NCBI GenBank assembly: GCA_023014485.1
Contig: JAJOZX010012103.1
Location: forward strand, 49,864-113,863
Direction of reading: 5' to 3'
DNA: 64,000 nucleotides
Origin: Bathynomus jamesi
Lineage: Eukaryota; Arthropoda; Malacostraca; Isopoda; Cirolanidae
The notes beneath the pieces are model-generated. The model was given only the letters and a program-made list of their open reading frames with translations. It did not search any database and was not told the DNA's origin. Shown piece after piece: positions 9,841-21,572 of this stretch. The position numbers and the translations under genes were made by a program. Position 1 is the first letter of the stretch, and each line of letters starts with the position of its first letter.

Positions 9841-10837
9841 TATTTTTGACTAAAAAAGTGCATAACTTAACATGTTATTACATGGGGTAATGGTTCAGAA
9901 TATGGCGCCACTTAAGCAAAATTTGTTTGTTTGTTTATTTAATGATGCTTTTCACACTGATGTGGAAACTGACTAGCTGACAAAATTCCTTCATAAACTG
10001 AAACCTAAGCCCTACACGCAAACGTAAATGTCATGCCCAGATTTGTAAACCCACTTAATATTTCATATCCTAAGGTTTCTGACCCCTTTGCTCAGTGGAA
10101 TGCCCGGTCTCCAATCTAACTTGTCAGAATTTAAATTTTTTATTTATACTAAAAAACCCATTTAGTGGCAGTTTGTGAGATCTGGTTAACCTCTAGACTC
10201 CAGCCTATAATTACACTCAGATCAGAGCAGACAGGGTTGGGGGTGGGGGTTTGCTATTTCTGTTTCAGATTTGTGCTTTAGTCTATTACCTCTCCGTCCC
10301 TTCCCTGCAGGAGTTCTCGAGGTCCTTGCTTTATCTTTAAAAGTAAACCATGGTACTTTAGATATACTCAGTTTATAATCCACACCTACCTTTAACCACT
10401 TTAGAGATCAAACACTATGCTGGTCAACTCGGTCAACAAGCTTTCATTTGTGGTGATTTTAATGGTAGAACAGGGCTTGGGATACAGGTATGTCAGGTTC
10501 TCCAACACCAACTACCTTAAATTTATTTAATTTTATTCTTTCTTTGGATTTTGTGCTATTGACTCCTGTTGATCTCCCTATAAGATTTAACATTAATAAT
10601 GGAAGTTATTCAACATTAGATCTCTCTATGTAGAGGTAGGTTTGTTCCTAACTGTACTGTGGCTGTTGGTGGAAGTCTGGGTAGTGACCACTTTCCTGTC
10701 CTCACTGCTCTGCAAATCTCACCAGTATCCACCCCTCATAAATGACGTCTAACTTGGAAACTACATGACATAGATTGGAGAATTGCATCATTGATACGTT
10801 GTCCACACAATAGTCTTTTTAGTAAGGATTTCGGTTA

Positions 10838-11456
10838 TTATGTATTTTATCACACTCAGTCATTTTACACACCAAAATACATTTTTCTAGTAGTATTTGA
10901 TGTGATTGTTCAAATATGATATTTCCGTCGGAAATGAGATCAACAAAGTTATAGTACTTTGAAGTTTGGCTCATTTTCAAGGGAAATGGAAGTCAAAATC
11001 TAAGCAAAACACATCAAATATTACTAGAAAAATGTATTTTGGTATTAATTAACCTAACCTAACCTAACCTAACTAACCTAACCCTGGCTAAACGAGCTGT
11101 CGTCTGTATCCACCACCTAATCCATAATAAGGTAATACTCTAGGCTCGTTTAGCCAGGGTTAGGATCGTTTAGCCAGGGTTAGGCTCGTATTTAGCCAGG
11201 TTAGGTTAGGTTAGGTTAGGTTAGGTTAATTAATACCAAAATACATTTTTCTAGTAATATTTGATGTGTTTTGCTTAGATTTTGACTTCCATTTCCCTTG
11301 AAAATGAGCCAAACTTCAAAGTACTATAACTTTGTTGGATCTCATTTCCGACGGAAATGGAGGTCATATTTGAACAAATCATATCAAATACTACTAGAAA
11401 AATGTATTTTGGTGTGTAAAATGACTGAGTGTGATAAAATACATAATAACCAGGAT
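10838..11456. mobile_element. large palindrome of ATTTTTCTAGT foldback elements within the LINE
   Basis: The left arm, about 10838-11085, and the right arm, about 11195-11456, are reverse complements. Each arm contains ATACATTTTTCTAGTA, TTTGATGTG, a variable segment and a second CTAGAAAAATGTATTTTGG tip, then a CCTAA array. The roughly 110-bp centre holds three copies of CGTTTAGCCAGGGTTAGG-type sequence. It interrupts the I/Jockey-type LINE. Confidence 0.85.
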
Positions 11457-11760
11457 TTCCATTTACAGAAATTTTCACGATGATTAGTTGAATTTTCATG
11501 TTCTACAATACGGTTTAAATTTTTCCAGTTATTAAATCCTGTTTTCTGATTTGCAATATTTGGTTTGGAAAAGTGCTGATTGAATAATATGCGTGGAAAA
11601 CAGAAAATAAAGTACTGAAAATTTATAGAAATGCGTCCTTTCCCTAATAGCATGGCGTGCTTGGGATAGTAGATACATATTTTATATAGGTTTTTTGCAC
11701 CCTTCAGCTTTGCGCACCTGAGGCAAGTGCCTCACTCGACTTGCCCTTCTTAGGGCACTA
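11457..11760. other. insertion remainder between palindrome and LINE RT
   Basis: AT-rich sequence ends in GCACCTGAGGCAAGTGCC-like sequence at 11710-11757. This resembles decayed GC-rich hAT terminal sequences seen near 14060 and 59450. The LINE resumes at 11761. Confidence 0.4.
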
Positions 11761-14054
11761 GTGGCTACCCGCTGTTATGAGCAATGTTTTTATTCTCATT
11801 ACGCAACTCTATATAATAAGATCCTCCTAAATAAGGCAACTGCTATAGCTCGTTGTACTATTCATCAGGCAAAGAGAATTTCATGTAGTTGGTTTTGTTC
11901 AAACCTCAGTTTCACTACACTTTCCACCAAGGTTTGGACTCAAATTAGGAAAGTCATTAAGGGTACGAATTCACACTTCACTTACTCTATTGTCGTAAAT
12001 GGTTCTGTACTAAGTGATGTATGTGACAAAGCTGAAGTTTTGGGGACCTTCCATTCATTTTTTGGGACTGTGGCGCAGTTATTGAAGATGAGGATTTTTG
12101 CAGGGACATGGTCTTCCTTATTTCTTGATTACAATGAGGATTATAACCTGGACTTTACATTGCAGGAATTACAATTCTCCTTAAGGCAATGTGAACAGTG
12201 TAGAGGTGGAGCAATGGGACTGGATAATATACATAAATATTTTCATAGTCATCTTCCAATGGAGTACTTGCCATTTCTATTATCAGCATTCAATGATAGC
12301 CTGAGCACAGGAGTCTTTCCTTCATCATGGAAATAGGCATTAATGGTCCCTATCCTCAAACCCCAGAAAAACGCTTCTAGGCCATCTTCGTATTGTCCCA
12401 TATGCTTATTATCCTGCTTGGGTAAAGTACGGTACTAGAGAGGATGGTCCATCAGTGGTTGCTGTGAATTTTTGGAACCCGTCACATTTTTCAAGATTTG
12501 CAGTGTGGTTTCCTTAAGAAGAGAAGCACCCTGGATCAACTTCTGAGGTTGCAAACTTTCATACGCCAAGCTCTCTGATGGAGAAAATATGTTCTTGTTA
12601 TATTCTTTTACTTCAGTTGAGCTTTTGATTTCATCTCCTATAGAGGTATACGGTACTTTATAAGTTAGGCAATTTGGGGATTCATGGTAGATTACTAAGA
12701 TGGTTAGACAACTTCTTGTCCAACTGCACTTTTCAGGTACCTAGTAATTAATGATGTTTACTCAACATCTTTCCCCGTTAAAAGGGTGTACCCCCAGGGT
12801 TCTGTCTTAGTCCATTGTTATTCACTGCATACAGTGTCTCAGATATACCAAGTATTGATCCAGTTCAATCATCAGAGTTTGCTGATGATACAGCTTTCTA
12901 TGTGGCAGCTGACACCCCTTTAGAAGCCCAACAGATGTTGCAAAAAGCAACTGATAAGTTTTCATCTTGGTGCAGAACTTGGGGTCTTTCCCTGAATCAA
13001 GAAAAATCTAAAATTATGTTCTTTACACATCAAAAGGTTCCAGTGAATCCCATTATCCAAATTAGTAGCACCCCAGTAGCTATGGTCACATCTTTCCAGT
13101 TTTTGGGAGTGGTCCTTGATAGCCCAGCAACCTGGTAACATCTTGCACAAAACATCTGAACTCATTAAAATCTGTTGCCTTTCATAGATCGGGTGCAGAT
13201 CAATCCACACTTCTCACTTTTTACCAATCATTTATCTTAGGAAAAATAAAGTATGCTGATGTTGTTTATGATTCAGCCTCTTTCACCTTGAAGAAGAAAC
13301 TGGAAATATTGCATAATTCTGGCATGCGCCTTGTTTTGGGTGCTCGCCCATCTGCTGCTATTATTGCCCTACAGGGTGAGACTGGTCTCCATGCCCTTCA
13401 GTACCATAGAGATATCTCTACACTGAGGAAGTATTTTAATGTTCTGGCTTCCCCCTTTTCCCACCCTTTACGTCAGTCATTCGAGGTGGATTATTCTTTG
13501 AGCCTTGCAGTGGACTGGACTGTGGCAAATAAGCCACCTTTCTTCTTTAGAGCTACTGGACTTCTTAATAAATATCAATTACAATTTAAATTTTTTACAG
13601 TTCCAGTGTTCCCTTCTTTCCCACATTGGAGATTGAATCTGGTACCAACCTGTCTCTTTCTCTCCCATTTTTATATGAACCTGTCCCTGAAGAAGTGATT
13701 GTACAGTGTTTTACAGCATACCTAGAAGAGAAGTATCCAGATTACTTGTATATTTATACTGATGGATCTAAGATAGAAGTGCCTGGGCCATCTTGTTCAT
13801 CAGCTGTTTTTGTTTCAAATCATAAAAAATGTTTTTCCTGGAAAATATTCCCCAATCATAATTTGCCATCCAACAGGGATTGTGTGTTTTGGTATCCACA
13901 GGTAATGCTTGTAATGTCTTAATAATTACAGACTACTAGACCTCTCTTCACCTGATCAACTCACCCACACTCACTACAAATCTGACCCTAACTACTTCTA
14001 TCCATTTTTTACTGAAGACCCTCTCAGCTTCAGGAATTCTGGTTTCCTTTCAGT

Positions 14055-14523
14055 GGGTTCTGAGCAGGGCTGCATTTAAGGGGTGGTGCACCAGGCAAAT
14101 GACCAAGGCCCTGTGCCTGATGGGCCCCGCAAATTTTTGTATTTCCTTCTAGTCCTGGACATTGACAGTCTTCGACGGTCAGCTGAACATCTAGTAGAAT
14201 GCTATCTGGCTGATCTGGAGAAAGAGCTGGTAACAGAAGTTGTGCAGTTCACTATCCTAATGAAACTCACCAAAAGTGGAACAGAATCCCAGATGGAACG
14301 TGAAGACATGTGCAACAGATTTTATCGGCATATGAACACAAACGAACTGAAAGGAACATTCCCAAACATAGAAATAGCAATGAGAATATACCTGTGTATG
14401 TTTGTCATGAACTGTTCTGGTGACCATTCATTCTTGAAACTCAAACTGATCAAAAATTACCTTCGCTCCACAATGGGCCAGGAGCACCTTTCGTACCTGG
14501 CACTGTTGAGTATAGAGCATTAG
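14055..14523 (+). pseudogene. hAT transposase C-terminus (TTF/ZMYM-type)
   Basis: A terminal-looking sequence CAGGGCTGCATTTAAG at about 14068 leads into a 146-residue frame. Its end (FPNIEIAMRIYLCMFVMNCS, then SFLKLKLIKNYLRSTMGQ and LALLSIEH) is the hAT C-terminal dimerisation region of the TTF-type zinc-finger subfamily. The same region (KTYLRSTMMQ) occurs at 37200 in the element at 34.8 kb. The catalytic core and zinc finger are missing. It stops at IEH, a few residues short of the usual DYDD-type tail. Confidence 0.8.
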
Positions 14524-14578
14524 GTGTTGCAGTCAGTGAGTTTTGAGGACACAATCACGCAGTTTTCCAAACAAAAAG

Positions 14579-14579
<1 letters not shown>

Positions 14580-14642
<63 letters not shown>
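14580..14642. repeat. (AC)n microsatellite
   Basis: About 31 perfect AC dinucleotides. Frames through it are poly-Cys-Val artefacts. Confidence 0.98.
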
Positions 14643-14644
<2 letters not shown>

Positions 14645-15125
14645 TACCTCGGTGGTAAAAAAAAAAGTTGATCTTATTTTTGACCTTTGAACTTGTGTAG
14701 GTCATTTGATGTCGCAACCAATTTTTTTCTCCTTTCACCCAATTTTGGGTACACATGTCTACCGTAACCTAGAACAAGATTTTTAGTGTTGATTAAGTTA
14801 GTATAGATGCTACAGCCATTTCAGTGGACCATACCCTCCTCCATTTTGACGAAGTACCTTTTTCCACCAAACTTTGGAGCACCGTATCTTTGGAACTGTT
14901 TGAGCTAGTGTTGAGAAAAATACCATTAGATTTTTCTTACTGAGATAAATAATGTCTGCTATTTTTAAGACAATTTGCCTTTTAATATGTATATTAAAAT
15001 ATCCTATTCCTTTATTTTACCAATTGAGTTATAAGTTAGAACCAATTCTTGTCTAGCTGGGTGAAACCATGAAAAAAGAGACATCAACATAACTTTATAT
15101 TTAAAAAAGGCAGTTATTAGGTATT

Positions 15126-15578
15126 TACAATGAAATTGGTTGTTTAGTTGCAAGTTCAAGCTTTCTTTTCACAACTACTACTACTACTTTCCTCAACTTT
15201 CTCTTTGCATAACCAGCGCTGTGAGAGAGTTTACATGGTTTTATTGGGGTCTCATCAAGTGTGGCCAATGAAGCATTGAATTTACTAAGCTCATACTGCA
15301 TTTCAACTACATCTCCAACGGTTTCTAGCTCAGATGGGGCACTTGATGAGGTGGATGGTGATTTTTCAAGTAGTTCACCTTCAGGCATTGGGGATGGACG
15401 ATTTGCTAGTATATTTCAACAGGTTGCACATGCTTTATGATTATTTGTTAGTTTCAATTCAGGATTTTGATCAGTCAAATTTTTAGTCAATGCAGGAATG
15501 CCTTTTTTCACTTTTCCTTTGTGTTTTTTAAATGGGTCACAACAGAACCTGCCCATATTCAAACTGCTGAAATCCATG
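15126..15578 (-). pseudogene. cysteine-rich N-terminal fragment of a long-TIR transposon protein
   Basis: Reading starts at an ATG near 15578: MDFSSLNMGRFCCDPFKKHK, then a basic segment, NNHKACATC, an in-frame stop, and PMPEGELLEKSPSTSSS. The CCDPF, Lys-rich and CATC pieces suggest a small zinc-binding N-terminal domain. KVCTNC in the 27.7 kb exon looks like the same motif. The frame runs on through a poly-Val stretch encoded by a TACTAC simple repeat. The catalytic part is absent. The function is inferred only from this similarity. Confidence 0.5.
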
Positions 15579-15620
15579 TTTATCCAAAAAAACAAAAAAA
15601 AACATATGTAGCTTAAAAGC

Positions 15621-16073
15621 CAGGTTTGGGTTCAATTACACAAAATGGAAACGATTACAATTTTTTTTATTTTTCTTCAAATTAATTACCATTACTATTG
15701 TACTTCACAATTTCAAGATCAATTGCAATTACAATTAATTTTGTCTGAATCAATTACAATTACACAAATATAACTATCTATTCTATATATCTAAATATAT
15801 ATCTAAAATAAATATCTATAAAAATATATATCTGTATCTAAGTATAACTAAATAAACTATCAAAGGTTTATTTTCATTGGATGATGTATGACTGCCAGAT
15901 CTAGGGGTATAATTTTTAACAATTGACATTAATTGATCAATTACATCAGTTATAGCTCAAAAATCAATTACAATTACCTTTATTTTTATTTAATTTGAAT
16001 CAATTACAGTTAATGGAAATTAAGATCAATTAATTAAAAATACAATTATAATTATTCATTGTATCCAACCCTG
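15621..16073. mobile_element. hAT MITE, AT-rich interior
   Basis: The termini are CAGGTTTGGGTTCAATT and ATTGTATCCAACCCTG. A perfect 8-bp duplication ttaaaagc flanks it (15613-15620, 16074-16081). The interior is rich in CAATTACAATTA motifs on both strands, which may be subterminal binding repeats. It has no coding sequence. It lies within the long-TIR element, upstream of the cysteine-rich frame. Confidence 0.9.
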
Positions 16074-16740
16074 TTAAAAGCTATTTTTGCTTAGATGGCA
16101 CAAATAAAATTTGGGACCTAATGATCTTGTTTCAGAGGTCTACAACAAGAAAAAATGTGCAGTTTGATTTACAGATTGGAATAAATACAGATGCCAAAAA
16201 AATCCTTGCTCCAAGGTTTAAATAAGCTTATTTTCACATGGGTACATACTGTTGTACACAATGACTAAATACACAAAGTTAAGTAATTCTATTAAAACTG
16301 AACTTATTCTATAGGGTAGTACCTATAGCCTAGTATAAGGTATTTATATACGTACATAGCTTTACCTTTAAACAGGATAGCAGGTTCGAAGTTCTTCACA
16401 CTTTTGAATGTCCATATAAGTTAGTTAATTATGTAATTTAAATTACCTATATTAAATAATTCTCTGAAATATACAAAAACAAATAAATTTTATAATAGGG
16501 CCAGATACTTATTCAACCAAATAACTGGGTTAGGTTAGGTTAGATAATTACCAATTTTTTGAAAAATATCATACATTATATATATTGGTAAGAAAAATCT
16601 AATGGTATTTTTCTCAACACTCTACCTCAAACAGTTCCAAAGACACGGTGCTCCAAAGTTTGGTGGACAAAAGCAAATGACCTACACAAGGTCAAAGGAC
16701 AAAAATAAGATCAACTTTTTTTTTTTGACGACTGAGGTAA

Positions 16741-17024
16741 AATATGAATAGAAACAAAGTTGTAGATCTGCTTAAAAGCTTTAAAATAGCGTTTAAATGG
16801 TCTCTGTAAGTGCAATAGGAGCCGAGATATTTCATGTTGAAATATGGTATGACCTTGGAAATTGACCTTTTTTTTACAAAATTCGAAGGGCCATATATCC
16901 GGAACCATAATATGACCTAGAGTGTTGAAACAAGCGTCATTCTGTTTTTCTCCTATCTATAAGTGTGGCAATTTTCAAAAAAATCGGTGATGGTTACATT
17001 TTTGGCGCCGTTGAACTGACCCTC
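16741..17024. other. unassigned repeat-like sequence
   Basis: No coding frame. The phrases GAGCCGAGATATTTCATG and GGCCATATATCCGGAACC resemble the non-coding arms of long-TIR elements such as that at 22.6 kb, but no inverted partner is in the window. Confidence 0.35.
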
Positions 17025-17160
17025 AAGTACATTATAAAACACTTTTGTACTTCAACTTAAGTACTTTTGATAACGTGTACTTTTACTTTAACTTGAGTAA
17101 ATTTTTTAAAAATTACTTGTACTTTAACTTAAGTAACAAATGAAAATACTTTACCCACCT
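17025..17160. mobile_element. solo right end of a hAT element
   Basis: The end reads ACTTTACCCACCTCTG, the inverse of CAGAGGTGGGTAAAGT. It is preceded by repeated GTACTTNAACTTAAGTA motifs. The terminus is related to that of the element at 39499. No left end is visible. Confidence 0.6.
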
Positions 17161-17164
17161 CTGG

Positions 17165-17640
17165 TTAAAACAGAGCTAAAATAATCATTAACAGTATCAA
17201 CAATATCCTATTTATTTTCGAATATGCTATCATGATGTTCTATAGGGCTGAGCCTATCTTGTTTTTTATTGTATTTATAGCAACTAAAGAATTTTGTTAT
17301 ATTTATTGCTGTTTATAGCAAGATTTATTTCACTGTGCTTTTTGCTACTCCTAATCAAACTATTTAACTTATTTCTTACTTCCTTATAATTATCCGAGTC
17401 CACAAGGCTATTATATACTGCTTTTAAATTTTGTGAATGCTCTTTTCTTGCCTTTAATCATTCTAGCTATTTTCTTATTTCACTACAAAGGTTTCCTAAT
17501 CTTGTTCTTCATAATAATTCTGAAAGGACTACATCTACATTGTATATCCTAAAATTTCTTTGAATCTAGACCACATCTCAATAGCATTTTTTATTGGCAA
17601 ATCCCATTTTAGATGTTCAATAGGAATAATATTCTTTTTC
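17165..17640 (-). pseudogene. CR1-group LINE fragment (endonuclease-RT linker)
   Basis: Minus-strand frames give IEHLKWDLPIKNAIEMWSRF, then NYKEVRNKLNSLIRSSKK and YKYNKKQDRLSP. This is the basic linker upstream of RT seen in CR1-like LINEs and in the 4.5 kb fragment. Three or more frameshifts are present. No catalytic domain remains. Confidence 0.65.
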
Positions 17641-17752
17641 ATATAGGCCTAGACTACTTTATCATTTTTTATTATAGGCCAAGTTTAGCTTATAAACAAA
17701 TACAGTATTAGGAAAAGTAATGGGTAACTATCATAGTTTCAGTATATATATA

Positions 17753-18601
17753 AGGGTGGGTCAAAAGTCTGGCCCCATAGGAGGTTTATGTTCACATAGA
17801 CTAAAATTTTTGTCTATAATTATTTTTATTTTTTCAGATTGGTAGATCGTCGTAGGGAGTATTGTCAGTGGTTTATGCAACATAGGCAGTTGGAAAAGCG
17901 TATCATGTTCACTGTTCAGTGACGAAGCAATTTTTTACCTAAATGGTTCAGTCAACAGACATAATGCACGATATTGGGCTAAAGAAAATCCACATTGGAT
18001 TGAGGATGGACGCTCGCAGTACAACACAAGAGTTATGGTATGGGCTGCTATGTGGGGAGATACGATAATTGGCCCATACTTTTTCCCCGACAAACTGGTG
18101 AATCATACCTTCATTTGTTAGCAAATTTCCTTACGCCTCGATTGTATGAACTACCATTACGGCATCGGAGAGCTATGTGGTTTCAGCACGACGGGGCTCC
18201 GCCGCATTTCGCAAGGGCCATTCGCGAATTTTTGCAAGAAACATTTCAAGGGAAATGGATTGGTCGACGTGGGCCAATTGAATGGCCGCCCAGATCTCCG
18301 GACCTGACTCCTTTGGATTACTTCTTATGGGGACACCTTAAATCAGTTGTGTACGTTAACAAGCCAAGAACAATACAGGCGCTAAAGGATACCATAACAG
18401 CAGAATTTGAAGCCATAAGAACGAATATTACCATCCTCAGGAATGTGCAAACGTCTTGCGTCAACCGGGTTACAAAGTGTTTAGAAGAAGGTGGACGTCA
18501 ATTTGAACACCTATTGTAATTTCTGAATTAAAACATTAAGGTAGGCCGAAAGTTTCTTTTCCATTATAAACTTCCTATGGGGCCAGACTTTTGCCCCACC
18601 C
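17753..18601 (+). mobile_element. mariner-like element, 5'-deleted
   Basis: The left terminus GGGTGGGTCAAAAGTCTGG follows TA at 17751. The right terminus is the degenerate inverse, ending GGCCAGACTTTTGCCCCACC near 18600. At about 850 bp it is too short for a full mariner; the N-terminal helix-turn-helix region is missing. It abuts the hairpin MITE at 18611. Confidence 0.85.
17838..18519 (+). pseudogene. DD41D mariner transposase (rosa-like spacing), broken
   Basis: The catalytic first Asp lies in LFSDEAIFYLNG at about 17915, followed by NARYWAKENPHW and RVMVWAAMWGD. A frameshift near 18095 leads into the open frame 18040-18519. That frame has the second Asp in FQHDGAPPHFARAI and the third in RSPDLTPLDYFLWG. 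Forty-one residues separate the last two Asp, the DD41D spacing known from rosa-like mariners. The C-terminus is intact (GGRQFEHLL then stop). The DNA-binding N-terminus is absent, so no active enzyme is possible. Confidence 0.85.
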
Positions 18602-18610
18602 CGGGGTCAC

Positions 18611-18780
18611 CAATTGTAAGGGTCTAATTTATTATTACTGACCTTTACGTAAATTAATTAATTACCAGGGTCACCAGCGCCCAAATGCTGGATGCCAATC
18701 TAGTATTTGGGCGCTGGTGACCCTGGTAATTAATTAATTTACGTAAAGGTCAGTAATAATAAATTAGACCCTTACAATTG
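18611..18780. mobile_element. perfect hairpin MITE, 76-bp arms
   Basis: Positions 18611-18686 and 18705-18780 are exact reverse complements around an 18-bp loop. The tips are CAATTGTAAGGGTCTAA. The arm contains TACCAGGGTCACCAGCGCCC. The lack of arm divergence suggests a recent origin or gene conversion between arms. Confidence 0.9.
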
Positions 18781-18782
18781 TG

Positions 18783-18804
18783 TATATATATATATATATA
18801 TATG
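18783..18804. repeat. (TA)n microsatellite
   Basis: About ten TA units between two repeats. Confidence 0.9.
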
Positions 18805-18809
18805 ATATT

Positions 18810-19305
18810 ATGGGAATGAACTCAGAATGGTCCCCTGAGGCTTTTTATGATACACACAGACTGTGCATGGAACAAGGAACTCTTGAAACGGACATGTTAT
18901 GTGCCTTGAAAAGTGGACACTCAATTCTGCCAGCTAGGTTTGTTTTGGTTTTTGGCTAAAAATATAATAGTTACCCCCTTTTTCTTTGATGTATTCAATC
19001 TGACGTGAAGGCAGAGAGTCTTTTGCTTATATTGAGGTTCTAAATGTAGCAGGGCTAGGCTGCTTTAAACCCTAGATCCATGTCCCAAAGCTGGATCCTG
19101 TCTGCTTTGCAGATAGCTGGTGAGGGAAGCTATATTTATGGGACCTCTTTGCGAGTGACCCATTGCCCACATCGGGCTAGCATCATGAAAAAGAAAAACT
19201 ATAGTATTTGTCATTTACCATTACTTATTCGGACTATAGTGGATTTAATTATCCCAGAAGAGTTCCTTGTTCCATGCACGGTCTGTGTGTATCATATGAT
19301 ATTAT
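18810..19305. mobile_element. inverted-repeat element, unassigned
   Basis: ATGATACACACAGACTGTGC and the following ATGGAACAAGGAACTCTT (18847-18885) reappear inverted at about 19258-19296. The inner 370 bp is not palindromic. Outer tips read ATGATATTAT on both sides. No transposase is present. Confidence 0.6.
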
Positions 19306-19330
19306 ATTGGGCATATTTTATGGTATATAC

Positions 19331-19661
19331 CAGTGGTTCCCAACCTTTTCACCACAAAGGACCCCTTTTATTTTTATTTTTTCCCACGGACCCCAAACAA
19401 ACTGTTTTTATTAACTAATAATTAACTCATTTTCTCATTTTTCACTATCAAATAAAGGACATATAAGAGAGTATGCAATTAAAATACAGCGTATTAAAAA
19501 AGTATTAATAATTCCAGCCAAGAGCAAGGGAACTTGAAATTTTATCGTGGGTAAATGTACGATTTCCATTGGATCCTCTCGAAATATTGAAAGCTCACGG
19601 ACCCCCAGTACTAACTTCGCGGACCCCCAGGGGTCCGGGGACCCCAGGTTGGGAACCACTG
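19331..19661. mobile_element. hAT MITE
   Basis: The termini are CAGTGGTTCCCAACCTTTT and its inverse AGGTTGGGAACCACTG. A perfect 8-bp duplication gtatatac flanks it (19323-19330, 19662-19669). The interior has GGACCCC-type repeats near both ends. It is non-coding. Confidence 0.95.
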
Positions 19662-19984
19662 GTATATACTATAGTATAGGGTTTGGTATGGGTGGGTAAA
19701 ATTGTGGATGGATGATTGGGGTATACAGTGTGTGCAAATTAGGGTGGTCCACAGAATGGGGTAAAAAATCAAAGTTCAATTTTCTTTCCTCCCAGGCTAT
19801 AATCTGGTTCCTTTTAGCTAAAAAATATTTCATGTAAAATTTAAGGCAAATCGAATAACTTTTAGGGGTGGCTCAAAGCTGTTTTTTGTATACCATTATG
19901 CCCTTTATTAATATAGTGAATAATTAAAAGAAACATTATTTACAGATACATTAACTAATGATTATTTTTCTTTCAGATAGATTT

Positions 19985-21571
19985 ATTAAATTTACAGGTT
20001 TTGCAATGTCAAATAAACGTACATTTTACTTAATGAAAAAGTCAGAGGAAACAATCACTGGAGCCAAGCTGCCTTCCCGTGGCCAGGTCCTCCGCATGTT
20101 CCTCCACCATCATCAAGTCTTGAAGAAGGAGATCAAACCTAGTTCAGAAGCTGTTTTTGAAGAATTACGTCTCTTCTGGGAGAGAGCCCGAATCCCTACT
20201 CAAAGGAAAGACCACATTCTTCACAAAATTCAGGCTCTACACTTGGAGTGGAAAGCGATTAAGAAGAATGCTGGGAGGAAAAGCAACTCTCAGTTAGAAA
20301 AAGAGAAAACCTTTCAGGAAGAAATGGAGAACCTATTTGATGTCGCCCATGCTGATGCCTTTACCTTAATCAAAAATGAAGAAGACCGGCAGTTCTTGAT
20401 CCAACAAAGGAAAGCGGGACGAGTGGGATCAATGGTCTCTGCAGATATGGTGACTGACAAGGCAGAAAAGAGAGCTGCTGAGAAGCAAATGAAATTGGTA
20501 AATAGGAAGGAAAGCTGAAGAAGAAAAATATGCTGCTTCACAGGAAGTTATGCTAGATCAGGGAAGTTCTTCTGAGTCTTTATGTGAGTCAGAAAGAGAA
20601 GATGAAGATTACCTTATTAATCCCCCATCTACCAGCGGACCAACTCCACCAAAGAAAAAGGCAGCAAAGAATATCATATCTCCTGAATTGGCTGCTGCTC
20701 TGGACAGGACTGGCATCAGTGACAGGAGGGCCACCTTTGTATTAGCTGAAACTGCATCTAGCCTTGGTCAAGATCTTTCAGAGGTGAACATCTCTCGTTC
20801 TTCAATCAAAAGGCATCGAAGGCAAATAACCCATGCCATTAAAGCTAGCTTTAGTCCAAGTATTTCGATTGTCCACTGGGATGGGAAGTTGATCCCTAAT
20901 CTACTTGCCAAGAATGAAAAGGTAGACAGACTCCCAGTCCTTGTCTCTTCAGTTGAATCAGGTGATTCAAAACTGCTTGGTGTTCCCAAACTACCAAGTG
21001 GAACAGGGGAAGCTCAATCAGCTGCAGTGTATAATCTTCTTTCCGAATGGAACATAGATAAGTCAATAATCGGAATGTTATCAGATACTACAGCATCAAA
21101 TACAGGAACAAACAGGGGAGCATGCGTTCTTCTGGAACAGAAACTTGGTCGACCACTCTTCTATTTTGCCTGTAGGCATCATTGCATGGAAGTCATGTAT
21201 GGAGGAGTGTTTGAAGCAGTCCATGGTTCATCTTCTGCCCCTGAGCCACTTTTGTTCAAAAGGTTCCAATCTATGTGGGACTACATTGATTTAAAAACCT
21301 CCTCTACATCACAGGAGGATGATGAGATGAAGGAGCAAGTTGATCCTTTCAGAAATGAAATAATTGCCTTTGCCAAAGAACATCTGGCCACTGGAAATTT
21401 TCGAGATGACTATAAAGAGTTTTTGGAACTTTCTTTGATCTTTCTTGGTGAAAAAATTGAAAGTTACACATTCAAACGTCCTGCTGGCACGCACTATGCA
21501 AGGTGGATGGCTAAAGTTATCTATGCCATCAAAATGTGGCTTTTTCGAAATCAAATCACCCTGACTCCTTG
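19985..21571 (+). pseudogene. DDE transposase of the TAGGGTG family, copy 1, main part
   Basis: Translation begins near 20006 (MSNKRTFYLMKK). A basic helical N-terminus follows (LPSRGQVLRMFLHHHQVLKK). One frameshift near 20505 joins the frame at 20550. The core has IVHWDGKLIPN (first Asp candidate, about 20880), then VDRLPVLVSS and LPSGTGEAQSAAV, SDTTASNTG (second Asp, about 21085), and FACRHHCMEV (CxxH-type motif), ending AGTHYARWMAKVIYAIKMW. An in-frame TGA stops it at 21570. The D-D-CxxH layout is shared with hAT, P and similar transposases. The closest fits are uncharacterised arthropod repeat proteins. Copies at 28.6, 55.0 and 56.5 kb are relatives. Confidence 0.75.
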
Positions 21572-21572
21572 A

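Larger units (their letters stand above)
10085..13925 (+). pseudogene. I/Jockey-group non-LTR retrotransposon: endonuclease, RT, RNase H, decayed
   Basis: The endonuclease starts near 10088 (QWNARSLQSNL) and runs through LEVLALSLKVNHGTLDILSV, FICGDFNGR and GSDHFPV at about 10700. After an insertion of about 0.9 kb the polyprotein resumes at 11761 with the linker (ATAIARCTIHQAKRIS, VWTQIRKVIKG). It continues with the RT region (GAMGLDNIH, SLSTGVFPSSWK), then a degraded stretch, motif C FADDTAFY near 12880, the thumb, and an RNase H domain starting YIYTDGSK near 13755. Several frameshifts and stops are present. RNase H after RT points to I-like or related clades. The 3' end is lost. Confidence 0.85.
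14643..16740. mobile_element. long-TIR DNA transposon, internally deleted
   Basis: Left sequence 14643-14945 reappears inverted at 16580-16740: TTACCTCGGTGGT and TTACCTCAGTCGTC tips, AAGTTGATCTTATTTTTG, TGTGTAGGTCATTTG, then TTGGAGCACCGT and AAATACCATTAGATTTTTC. About 110 bp of the left arm is missing from the right arm. The interior carries a minus-strand cysteine-rich N-terminal protein fragment and a nested hAT MITE. By its encoded N-terminus I group it tentatively with the 9.2 kb element at 22.6-31.8 kb. Confidence 0.7.

Noticed and set aside
14520..14756. 78-residue minus-strand frame
   Set aside because: It is mostly (Cys-Val)n from the (AC)n tract.
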